Assembly: GCA_016302925.1 (NCBI GenBank)
Contig: JAEDMR010000008.1
Location: 1-21,805 of the forward strand
Origin: Bacillota bacterium
GTDB taxonomy: Bacteria; Bacillota; Clostridia; Peptostreptococcales; Anaerovoracaceae
DNA length: 21,805 nt
Direction of reading: 5' to 3'
Below, piece by piece: positions 14,921-21,183 of the stretch; the first letter of the stretch is position 1, and every line of letters starts with the position of its first letter. The notes beneath the pieces were generated by a model, which saw nothing but the letters and a program-made list of their open reading frames with translations, had not been told where the DNA came from and made no database searches. Made by a program: the position numbers and the translations under genes.

Positions 14921-16018
14921 ATGAAAAAAAGTATTTCAATGATGCTGATTCTGCTGCTGTGCATATGCCTTTTCGGAATGACCGGATGCGGCGAGAAGGC
15001 AGCGGAAATCGAGAATCCGTATGAAGGACTGAATCTGGATGAGTACATCACCCTGCCGGATTATAACGTGTATACCACAACGGAACCGGTGGTGGAAATC
15101 AGCGATGAGGATGTGGAAGCAGAGATCCAGACCCGTCTGGAGGATGCGGCGACCACCGAGAGTGTGACCGAGGGCACCGTAGAGAAGGGAGACACTGTGA
15201 AAATCTCCTATAAGGGTACTCTGGCAGACGGCTCTACCCAGGACGGCATGAACAGCGATGAATATCAGCTGACCCTGGGCGCTGCCAATATGATTGACGG
15301 ATTCCAGGAAGGAATCTACGGTGCCACCATCGGCGAGCCGGTGACACTGGATCTGCAGTTCCCGGATCCGTATGAGGTGAATGAGGAACTGTCCGGTCAG
15401 CCTGTGACCTTCGTGGTAACGGTTCTCAGCAAGGAAGTGGAAGTGATTCCGCAGCTGGATGAGGAGTTCGTCAAGGCAAACAGCGATGTGAAGACGGTGG
15501 AAGAGTACAGAGAGGCTGTGAAGAAGGAACTGGAGCAGCTGGAATATGATGAGCAGCTGTATGATCTGAAGAATGAAATCTTCTCCAAACTCAGCGAGGA
15601 GACGGAAGTGCTGCAGTATCCGGAAGAAAGAGTGGACGAAGTGGCATCGGTTCTGGATACCCAGTACAGAAACTATGCACAGCAGTACGGCTATGAAGAA
15701 TGGGAAGTATTCCTGGATGAAATTTTCGCCATGACCCAGGAGGAGTTTGACGAGCAGATCAAGCTGGCAGCTCAGAATCAGGTGAAGAGCGAAATGATCA
15801 CCTTCGCCATCGCAGAGAAGGAAGATATGGTTCTGACGGCAGACGAATATCAGAAGGGTCTGGACGACATGCTGGAAGCAGTCGGCATGGACGCGGAAAC
15901 CTTTGAATCCAATGTGGGCGTGACCATTGAGGAATATGCCAAGGAAAACAACTTCGGCAGAGACCTGCTGCTGACGAAGGAACTGGATGCAATCTACGAG
16001 CGTCTGGAAAAGAACTAA
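14921..16018 (+). CDS. Trigger factor-like lipoprotein peptidyl-prolyl isomerase
   Basis: A 365-residue protein combining a lipoprotein signal (MKKSISMMLILLLCICLF, lipobox MTGC, Cys23) with trigger-factor domains. Residues about 80-175 form an FKBP-type PPIase domain: EKGDTVKISYKGTLADGS, AANMIDGFQEGIYGATIGE, the extended FPDPYEVNEELSGQPVTFVVTV, and PQLDEEFVKANSD. The rest is the acidic, helical trigger-factor C-terminal chaperone arm. It lacks the N-terminal ribosome-binding domain with its GFRxGK motif, as expected for a protein acting outside the membrane. A role in folding secreted proteins or lipoproteins is likely. It has its own promoter and is followed by a terminator, so it is monocistronic. 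Confidence 0.88.
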   Translation: MKKSISMMLILLLCICLFGMTGCGEKAAEIENPYEGLNLDEYITLPDYNVYTTTEPVVEISDEDVEAEIQTRLEDAATTESVTEGTVEKGDTVKISYKGTLADGSTQDGMNSDEYQLTLGAANMIDGFQEGIYGATIGEPVTLDLQFPDPYEVNEELSGQPVTFVVTVLSKEVEVIPQLDEEFVKANSDVKTVEEYREAVKKELEQLEYDEQLYDLKNEIFSKLSEETEVLQYPEERVDEVASVLDTQYRNYAQQYGYEEWEVFLDEIFAMTQEEFDEQIKLAAQNQVKSEMITFAIAEKEDMVLTADEYQKGLDDMLEAVGMDAETFESNVGVTIEEYAKENNFGRDLLLTKELDAIYERLEKN

Positions 16019-16050
16019 AAATACGAACCTTTGATTAATCGTTTTTTTAT

Positions 16051-16088
16051 AAAATCCACTGTACACTGTTTGTATGGTGGATTTTTTT
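16051..16088 (+). terminator. Rho-independent terminator
   Basis: AAAATCCAC (16051-16059) pairs with GTGGATTTT (16077-16085), continuing into a run of eight or more T. It ends the trigger-factor-like gene. Confidence 0.8.
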
Positions 16089-16116
16089 TAGCACCAATGT
16101 GAAAGGAGGCATAGAT

Positions 16117-16206
16117 TTGGACCGAAGGTATCTTACAGCCGTTGCAGCGCTGGCGGACCACATTTTGCACGTGGACTTCGTATCCGGGGCAAAACTACCG
16201 AAGTGA
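16117..16206 (+). pseudogene. Short ORF, possibly a truncated DUF2442-like gene
   Basis: TTG at 16117 follows an excellent AAAGGAGG site (16102-16109) with 7-base spacing and opens a 29-codon frame, with residues such as RRYLTAVAALADHILHVDF and VSGAKL before a TGA. The pattern of LTxVxAL-x(4)-LxVxFxSG resembles the first strands of DUF2442-type small proteins, but the rest is missing in this frame. An overlapping frame (16142-16426) continues for 94 codons without resembling a family. I read this as a relic or truncated gene. It could instead be a real micro-ORF. Confidence 0.35.
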
Positions 16207-16403
16207 AGCTCTGAAAAACGGAAAGAAGGCAGTGAAAATCACCCGGACCAACGAAAACGGCGAGTTGATGGATTTTGATGGTGTGGTTTTTTTCCGCTCC
16301 CCCAAGAGATACAGTAGCTACGGAAAGACTCCGTTCTTCTTTGTTGCTCACCTGGGTGCCGACGGAGTGCCTGCGGGGTGCCGACGGATCTTCACAACGA
16401 AAA
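16207..16403. other. Gene-free stretch with a 13-bp direct repeat
   Basis: Both strands stay open in several frames but none looks like a protein family or has a ribosome binding site. GGGTGCCGACGGA is repeated at 16354-16366 and 16376-16388 (22-bp period). The stretch directly abuts the palindromic element and may be part of the same insertion. Confidence 0.45.
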
Positions 16404-16672
16404 GGACGCCAAACGGGTCTTTTTGACCGATTGGCGTCACCTAGACCATCTAGGTATATATAAAATGGAATGAAATGCAAGCAAAATAATTGCATATAAT
16501 AGAATTAAATATTAAATATAGAATAAAATTTATTTAAAGTAAAAATAAACCATACTGTTTCGTGAATGAAATACGGTTAAACATGATATAAAGTAATAAA
16601 ATACCGCTCCAAAAGGCATACCTAGATCATCTAGGTGACGCCAAATGAACAAAAATGGGGCCATTGGCGTCC
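16404..16672. repeat. Composite palindromic element with A+T-rich core (MITE-like)
   Basis: The two ends mirror each other. Left end: GGACGCCAA (16404-16412), 18 bases, TTGGCGTC (16431-16438), then ACCTAGACCATCTAGGT (16439-16455). Right end: ACCTAGATCATCTAGGT (16620-16636), GACGCCAA (16637-16644), 19 bases, TTGGCGTCC (16664-16672). Each end therefore holds two palindromes, and the ends form an inverted repeat of about 50 bp. The outer hairpins are followed outward by T-runs (six T on the right; TTTT on the minus strand at the left), so they resemble outward-facing terminators. The core (about 16456-16619) is very A+T-rich and has no gene. No clear target-site duplication is visible. A non-autonomous mobile element is the best guess. 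Confidence 0.65.
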
Positions 16673-16792
16673 TTTTTTGCGTGCGAAAAATTGAAAACGT
16701 GAGAAACCTGAGAAACACGACGCCCATGGACATGTGAGTCTGGGTGCAGAAATGTATTCCGTAAAGAAATTGTTTTTTTGCACAAAAAAGTA

Positions 16793-16821
16793 TTGCACGG
16801 GTTGTGGATATATGGTATACT
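16793..16821 (+). promoter_or_regulatory. Promoter of the riboswitch-symporter transcript
   Basis: TTGCAC (16793-16798), an exact 17-bp spacer and TATACT (16816-16821). The predicted start near 16828 falls right at the 5' edge of the riboswitch. Between the palindromic element and this promoter (16679-16792) I see nothing else. Confidence 0.75.
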
Positions 16822-16829
16822 AAGCCATA

Positions 16830-16918
16830 CTCTCTGGAGAGCACCGAAAGGTCGCCGAAGGTTTAAGCAGGAGGAAGTAAGCAAACCCCCTGTGATATCT
16901 CAGGCAAAGAGGACAGAG
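16830..16918 (+). ncRNA. Glycine riboswitch (single aptamer)
   Basis: The RNA has the gcvT-type aptamer signature in order: CTCTCTGGAGAG, GCCGAAGG, then after a variable stem-loop, ATCTCAGGCAAA and GAGGACAGAG. P1 can form between CTCT (16832-16835) and AGAG (16915-16918). Only one full aptamer is seen. A second CTCTCTGGA at 16951-16959 could be an alternative pairing strand or a remnant of a second aptamer. It lies between a strong promoter and a terminator upstream of an alanine/glycine:sodium symporter, a known target of this riboswitch class. Confidence 0.9.
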
Positions 16919-16958
16919 CAAATAGTTAACACCTAAATAGCTTATGTCATCTCTCTGG

Positions 16959-16987
16959 AAGTCGAAATCGAAAGATTCGGCTTTTTT
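16959..16987 (+). terminator. Riboswitch expression-platform terminator
   Basis: AAGTCGAAATC (16959-16969), a GAAA tetraloop, and GATTCGGCTT (16974-16983) form a stem with one bulge, followed by a T-run. It lies 40 bases after the aptamer and 71 before the symporter start, so glycine probably controls readthrough. Confidence 0.8.
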
Positions 16988-17058
16988 GTTTTGCTTAATA
17001 TGCGGCTGCGCCGGAAGAAAGGCGGCGTGACAGCCAAGAAAAAGAGGAGATGGAAACA

Positions 17059-18480
17059 ATGACTTTTATGGAATTTCTCAAAGCGGCAGATGACATCGCA
17101 TGGGGCGTCCCTATGCTGTGTCTCATCATGGGTACCGGTATTCTGCTGACCATTCGTCTGAAGGGGCTTCAGCTGCGGAAGCTGGGACTGGCACTGAAGT
17201 ACATGGTAAAGAACGAAGAGGACGGAGTGGGCGAAGTGTCCAGCTTCGGCGCACTTTGTACCGCCATGTCGGCGACCGTAGGTACCGGTAATATCGTAGG
17301 TGTAGCCAGCGCCATTCTGGCCGGCGGCCCTGGGGCTCTGTTCTGGATGTTCCTGGCGGCTTGTCTGGGTATGGCCACCAAGTATTCGGAGGGCTTGCTG
17401 GCGGTCAAGTACAGAACCATTGATGCAGACGGCCATGCGCTGGGCGGACCGTTTTATTACATAGAAAAAGGCATGGGCTCCGGCTGGAAGTGGCTGGCAA
17501 AGATTTTTGCCTTCTTCGGCGTGGGTGCCGGCCTGCTGGGCATCGGAACCATCACACAGGTCAACGGTGTGGCAAACGCAGTGAAGAACTTCGCCGATCC
17601 GGAGAACACCCATATCGCCATCACCATCGGTGAAAACAGCTATTCCTGGGCCATCGTGATTTCGGCCATCGTGGTAGCTGTGGCGACTGCACTGGTTGTC
17701 ATCGGAGGGATTCAGAGAATCGCCACCGTTTCCACCATCGTGGTTCCGTTTATGATTGTAATGTATGTGGTGATCTGTATCGCCATTCTGGTATATAACG
17801 CAGCGGAGATCCCGGCAGTGGTTATATCCATTTTCGAAGGAGCCTTTGGAATTCGTGCTGCTGCCGGCGGCATGATGGGCGCCATCTTCATCGCCATGCA
17901 GAAGGGCGTGGCCCGCGGTGTCTTCTCCAACGAAGCCGGCCTGGGTTCCGCACCGATTGCAGCGGCAGCTGCTCAGACGAAGGAGCCTGCCCGCCAAGGT
18001 CTGGTTTCCATGACCGGAACCTTTATGGATACCATCATCGTCTGCATGATGACCGGTCTGACCATTCTGGTCACCGGCTCCAACCATGTGGAGGGGCTGG
18101 AAGGTGCGGCAGTGACGGCCAATGCCTTTGGCGCAGGCCTGCCGTGGGATAACCAGGTCGGTTCTTTCATCCTGATGCTGTGCCTTGCCTTCTTCGCTTT
18201 CACCACCATTCTGGGATGGGACTACTATTCCGAACGGTGTCTGGAATACCTGATCGGCGGCAAGAAGAAGGGAATTCTCACCGGATACCGCTGGCTGTAC
18301 ATCCTGGCTGTGCTCATCGGACCGTTCCTGACGGTGGAAGCAGTATGGACCATCGCCGATATCTTCAACGGTTTCATGGCCATTCCGAACCTGATCGCCC
18401 TGGTGGCATTAAGCGGCGTGGTGGCAGCAGAGACAAAGAGCTACTTCGACCGGCTTGGCAAGGAAACTCGTCTGAAATAG
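17059..18480 (+). CDS. Alanine/glycine:cation symporter (AGCS family)
   Basis: A 473-residue sodium-coupled alanine/glycine importer. It shows FGALCTAMSATVGTGNIVGVA followed by SAILAGGPGALFWM, the family signature region, then KYSEGLLAVKYR, GGPFYYIEKGMG, RGVFSNEAGLGSAPIAAAAA and TTILGWDYYSERC, with about ten hydrophobic segments. An ATG at 17050 abuts the GAGGAG site (17044-17049) and would lack spacing. The ATG at 17059 is 9 bases away and is preferred. Expression is most likely under the glycine riboswitch and terminator in the leader. A bulged hairpin (17004-17035) just upstream of the ribosome binding site could add control. Confidence 0.92.
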   Translation: MTFMEFLKAADDIAWGVPMLCLIMGTGILLTIRLKGLQLRKLGLALKYMVKNEEDGVGEVSSFGALCTAMSATVGTGNIVGVASAILAGGPGALFWMFLAACLGMATKYSEGLLAVKYRTIDADGHALGGPFYYIEKGMGSGWKWLAKIFAFFGVGAGLLGIGTITQVNGVANAVKNFADPENTHIAITIGENSYSWAIVISAIVVAVATALVVIGGIQRIATVSTIVVPFMIVMYVVICIAILVYNAAEIPAVVISIFEGAFGIRAAAGGMMGAIFIAMQKGVARGVFSNEAGLGSAPIAAAAAQTKEPARQGLVSMTGTFMDTIIVCMMTGLTILVTGSNHVEGLEGAAVTANAFGAGLPWDNQVGSFILMLCLAFFAFTTILGWDYYSERCLEYLIGGKKKGILTGYRWLYILAVLIGPFLTVEAVWTIADIFNGFMAIPNLIALVALSGVVAAETKSYFDRLGKETRLK

Positions 18481-18515
18481 AGTGCAGTCCATCTGAAATA
18501 AAGCTGTATTATTGG

Positions 18516-18556
18516 CCTCTCGTATGGTATACTTTTTCCGTACGGGAGGTTTTTTT
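18516..18556 (+). terminator. Terminator of the symporter gene, containing the next gene's start signals
   Basis: CCTCTCGTATGG (18516-18527) pairs with CCGTACGGGAGG (18538-18549), including two G-U pairs, followed by seven T. The loop contains the -10 box and the 3' arm contains the ribosome binding site of the response-regulator gene. Confidence 0.75.
18525..18533 (+). promoter_or_regulatory. Extended -10 promoter of the BceRS-type operon
   Basis: TGG followed by TATACT (18528-18533); the sequence 17 bp upstream is a weak TGTATT. The predicted start near 18540 gives a leader of about 17 bases with GGGAGG 7 bases before the ATG. Confidence 0.55.
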
Positions 18557-19228
18557 ATGTACCGGATCTATATCGTGGAAGATGACAGAGATATCGCAGG
18601 GGTGCTGAAAAAGCATATCTCCAGCTGGGGATTTGAGGTAGCCTGCAGTGAAAATTTTCAGAATATACTGGCAGAGTTTGTGGATTTCGACCCGCAGCTG
18701 GTGCTGATGGACATTACCCTGCCTTTTTTCAACGGATACCACTGGTGCAGTGAGATCCGGAAGTTTTCCAGGGTTCCCATCGTGTTCCTGTCTTCAGCAG
18801 CGGACAACATGAATATGATCATGGCCATGAACATGGGTGCAGATGATTTCATCAGCAAGCCCTTTGACCTGCAGGTGCTGACCGCCAAGCTGCAGGCGAT
18901 CTTGCGGCGGACCTATGATTTCGGCGGGCAGATGTCCGTGCTGGAGCACCGGGGTGCCGTGCTGAATCTCAGCGACGGATCTCTCGCATGGCAGGGCCGG
19001 AAGGTGGAACTGACGAAGAATGAGCAGAAGATTCTCCAGTGCCTGCTGGAAAACCGGGGGACGGTGGTGAGCCGCCAGAGCCTGATGGAGCGGCTCTGGG
19101 CCACCGACAGCTTTGTAGACGAAAACACCCTGACCGTCAATGTGAACCGGCTGCGGAAGCGGCTGGAGCAGACGGGGCTGACGGATTTCATTACCACCCG
19201 CAAGGGGATGGGATATATCATAGAGTGA
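18557..19228 (+). CDS. BceR-type response regulator (OmpR family)
   Basis: A 223-residue transcription factor. The receiver has Glu8-Asp9-Asp10, phospho-acceptor Asp52 in LVLMDITLPFFNGYHWC, and Lys101 in DDFISKPFD. The output domain is a winged helix with LAWQGRKVELTKNEQKIL, LMERLWATDSFVDENTLTVN, VNRLRKRLEQ and TRKGMGYII, the BceR/GraR-like subgroup linked to peptide-antibiotic ABC transporters. The frame opens upstream at 18512, but GGGAGG at 18544-18549 and the conserved MYRIYIVEDD set the start at 18557. It forms an operon with the kinase and likely binds the site at 20298-20332. Confidence 0.9.
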   Translation: MYRIYIVEDDRDIAGVLKKHISSWGFEVACSENFQNILAEFVDFDPQLVLMDITLPFFNGYHWCSEIRKFSRVPIVFLSSAADNMNMIMAMNMGADDFISKPFDLQVLTAKLQAILRRTYDFGGQMSVLEHRGAVLNLSDGSLAWQGRKVELTKNEQKILQCLLENRGTVVSRQSLMERLWATDSFVDENTLTVNVNRLRKRLEQTGLTDFITTRKGMGYIIE

Positions 19229-19238
19229 GGTGGATGCG

Positions 19239-20252
19239 ATGAAACGGCTTCTGCATGGATATCTGCGGCAGCACCGGGTGGGTCTGGCCGTGCTGCCTGC
19301 CTGTGCAGCGATCTACACGATGGTGCTTTTTCTGTTCCGGGTTCCGGCAGCAGTGAACCTGTATGCCCTGACCCTCTGCACTGCAGCAGGGCTGGCAGCA
19401 GGAGTCTGGGATTTTTCGGTCTATGTGCGGCGGCACCGGATTTTGGTCCATATGGAAAAGGAAGTGACTGACTCCCTGCATCACCTTCCCCTGCCGAAGG
19501 ACCTGCTGGAAGAGGACTATCAGAACATCATCCGTGCGGCCTTTCAGAACGATAAGGAAAAGGCCTTTCAGGCCGACCGCAAATATACGGATATGCTGGA
19601 CTATTATACCATGTGGGCCCATCAGATCAAGACGCCCATCGCGGCCATGAAGCTGCTGGTTCAGAGCGGAGAGATGGACGAGGAGACACGGGGAAGTCTC
19701 CTGGACCAGCTGTTCCGGACGGAGCAGTACGTGGAGATGGTCCTCTGCTATGTGCGCCTTTCGGGACAGGTGTCTGACTATGTCATCGCTGAATATGATC
19801 TGGATGACATCGTCCGGCAGGCCGTGCGAAAGTTTGCGCCGGTCTTTATCCGCAGCCGCTGCAGACTGGTGTATGAACCGCTGAACCGCAAGGTGCTGAC
19901 GGATGAAAAGTGGCTCCTGGCTGTCATGGAGCAGATTCTTTCCAACAGTCTGAAATATACGGAAGCGGCGGGAAAGCCAGACCCTTGCGTTGAAATCTGT
20001 ATGGAAGACGATTCGGTGCTGGTGATCCGGGACAACGGCATCGGCATCGCATCAGAAGACCTGCCGCGAATCTTCGAAAAAGGCTATACCGGCTGCAACG
20101 GACGAACGGATAAAAAATCCACCGGCCTGGGTCTCTATCTCTGCAGCAGGATCTGCCGCAATCTGGGCCACGGCATTGCGGCGGTCTCGGAGGCGGGGAA
20201 GGGAACGGAGATCCGTCTGGACCTGTCCCGGAAGGCTGTGAAGACAGAGTGA
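19239..20252 (+). CDS. BceS-type intramembrane-sensing histidine kinase
   Basis: A 337-residue kinase of the short, two-helix type without an extracellular sensor domain. Two membrane segments (about 15-34 and 40-58) are separated by only a few residues. His128 lies in MWAHQIKTPIAAMKLL, the subgroup's H-box. The ATPase part has VMEQILSNSLKYTEA (N-box), VIRDNGIGIASEDLPRIFEKGYTG (G1/F box) and KSTGLGLYLC (G2). Such kinases sense drugs through their partner ABC permease. A GTG at 19230 also opens the frame, but GAGGTGG spaced 5 bases from ATG 19239 decides the start. A terminator-like hairpin follows. Confidence 0.9.
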   Translation: MKRLLHGYLRQHRVGLAVLPACAAIYTMVLFLFRVPAAVNLYALTLCTAAGLAAGVWDFSVYVRRHRILVHMEKEVTDSLHHLPLPKDLLEEDYQNIIRAAFQNDKEKAFQADRKYTDMLDYYTMWAHQIKTPIAAMKLLVQSGEMDEETRGSLLDQLFRTEQYVEMVLCYVRLSGQVSDYVIAEYDLDDIVRQAVRKFAPVFIRSRCRLVYEPLNRKVLTDEKWLLAVMEQILSNSLKYTEAAGKPDPCVEICMEDDSVLVIRDNGIGIASEDLPRIFEKGYTGCNGRTDKKSTGLGLYLCSRICRNLGHGIAAVSEAGKGTEIRLDLSRKAVKTE

Positions 20253-20297
20253 CCGGCCGCCTGTCAGCACGCCTCGCCTGCGCCGATCCTTTCAAAG

Positions 20298-20332
20298 TGA
20301 CAGAAATGTAAGAAAAACCGGAGGAAATGTAA
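20298..20332 (+). promoter_or_regulatory. Candidate BceR-type operator (main site plus half-site)
   Basis: TGACA-GAAA-TGTAA (20298-20311) fits the TNACA-N4-TGTAA pattern I recall for BceR-like regulators. A second GAAATGTAA (20324-20332) lies exactly 21 bp further, two helical turns, as a secondary half-site. Both lie upstream of the ABC transporter promoter and downstream of the regulator genes. Confidence 0.65.
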
Positions 20333-20364
20333 GGCTGCTGTTATGGCAGTGCATTTCCTTTTTT
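20322..20364 (+). terminator. Rho-independent terminator of the BceRS-type operon
   Basis: GGAAATG (20323-20329) pairs with CATTTCC (20352-20358), with an inner CTGC/GCAG stem, ending in six T. Its 5' arm overlaps the secondary operator half-site. Confidence 0.65.
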
Positions 20365-20372
20365 GGTATGAT
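20364..20372 (+). promoter_or_regulatory. Extended -10 promoter of the BceAB-type transporter
   Basis: TGG followed by TATGAT (20367-20372), overlapping the end of the terminator T-run. The -35 region is weak (TGGCAG), consistent with activation from the operator centred about 50-75 bp upstream of the predicted start near 20379. Confidence 0.5.
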
Positions 20373-20397
20373 GGATACACAAGGAGGATTTGAGACA

Positions 20398-21183
20398 ATG
20401 GCAATACTTGAAGTCAACAATGTGAAAAAAATCTATACCACCCGGTTCGGCGGAGCCAAGGTGCAGGCTCTGTCCAATGTGTCATTTACCGTAGAAGAAG
20501 GGGAGTTTGTGGCCATCATGGGGGAATCGGGCTCCGGCAAAACCACTTTGCTGAACATTCTGGCAGCACTGGATGCACCGACCAGCGGCGAGGTGGTTCT
20601 GGACGGCATCCATCTGGCGTCCGTGAAGGAGTCTCAGGTGGCAGCATTCCGCCGCGAAAACCTGGGCTTCGTCTTCCAGGATTTCAACCTGCTGGATAAT
20701 TTCTCCGTAGAAGATAACATTCTGCTGCCGCTGGTGCTGGCAGGAAAAAAGTATCCGGAGATGAAACAGCAGCTGATGCCGCTGGCCGAGAAGCTGGAGA
20801 TCGACAGCCTGCTGCGGAAATATCCTTATGAAATCTCCGGCGGGCAGAAACAGAGAACCGCAGTGGCCCGGGCACTGATTACCCGTCCGAAGCTGATCCT
20901 GGCCGATGAACCTACCGGCGCTCTGGATTCCCGCTCTGCCGATGAGCTTCTGAGCCTGTTTGCCGACATCAACCGGGCCGGACAGACCGTGCTCATGGTA
21001 ACCCATTCCACCAAGGCAGCCAGCCATGCAGGTCGGGTTCTGTTCATCCGGGACGGGCAGGTGTTCCATCAGATCTACCGCGGGGACAGCAGCAATGAGG
21101 AGCTGTTCGAGAAAATCTCCCAGACGCTGACCCTGCTGGCGTCCGGCGAAAAAACAAGACGGGCGGGAGGTGAGCGTCCATGA
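20398..21183 (+). CDS. BceA-type ABC transporter ATP-binding protein
   Basis: A 261-residue ATPase of the MacB/LolD-like group used in peptide-antibiotic resistance and sensing. It shows Walker A GESGSGKT (42-49), FVFQDFNLLDNFSVEDNILLPL with the Q-loop, signature ISGGQKQRTAVARALI, Walker B LILADEPTGALDSRSADE and H-loop in LMVTHSTKAASHAGR. An ATG at 20368 opens the frame earlier, but it lies at the promoter. AAGGAGG at 20381-20387 points to ATG 20398, where the conserved MAILEVNNVKKIY begins. It overlaps the permease gene by ATGA. Confidence 0.9.
   Translation: MAILEVNNVKKIYTTRFGGAKVQALSNVSFTVEEGEFVAIMGESGSGKTTLLNILAALDAPTSGEVVLDGIHLASVKESQVAAFRRENLGFVFQDFNLLDNFSVEDNILLPLVLAGKKYPEMKQQLMPLAEKLEIDSLLRKYPYEISGGQKQRTAVARALITRPKLILADEPTGALDSRSADELLSLFADINRAGQTVLMVTHSTKAASHAGRVLFIRDGQVFHQIYRGDSSNEELFEKISQTLTLLASGEKTRRAGGERP

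Noticed and set aside
14936..16066. 376-codon minus-strand open frame
   Set aside because: Shadow of the trigger-factor-like gene; rich in His, Leu and Gln with no domain pattern, a product of antisense codon bias.
16133..16495. 120-codon minus-strand frame over the degenerate stretch
   Set aside because: It begins inside the palindromic element's core, no ribosome binding site, low-complexity translation without motifs.
16404..16672. Invertible promoter (phase-variation switch)
   Set aside because: The inverted repeats fit, but I found no convincing -35/-10 pair in the core and the outer hairpins look like terminators facing outward. No recombinase gene is nearby. Kept only as an alternative for the element.
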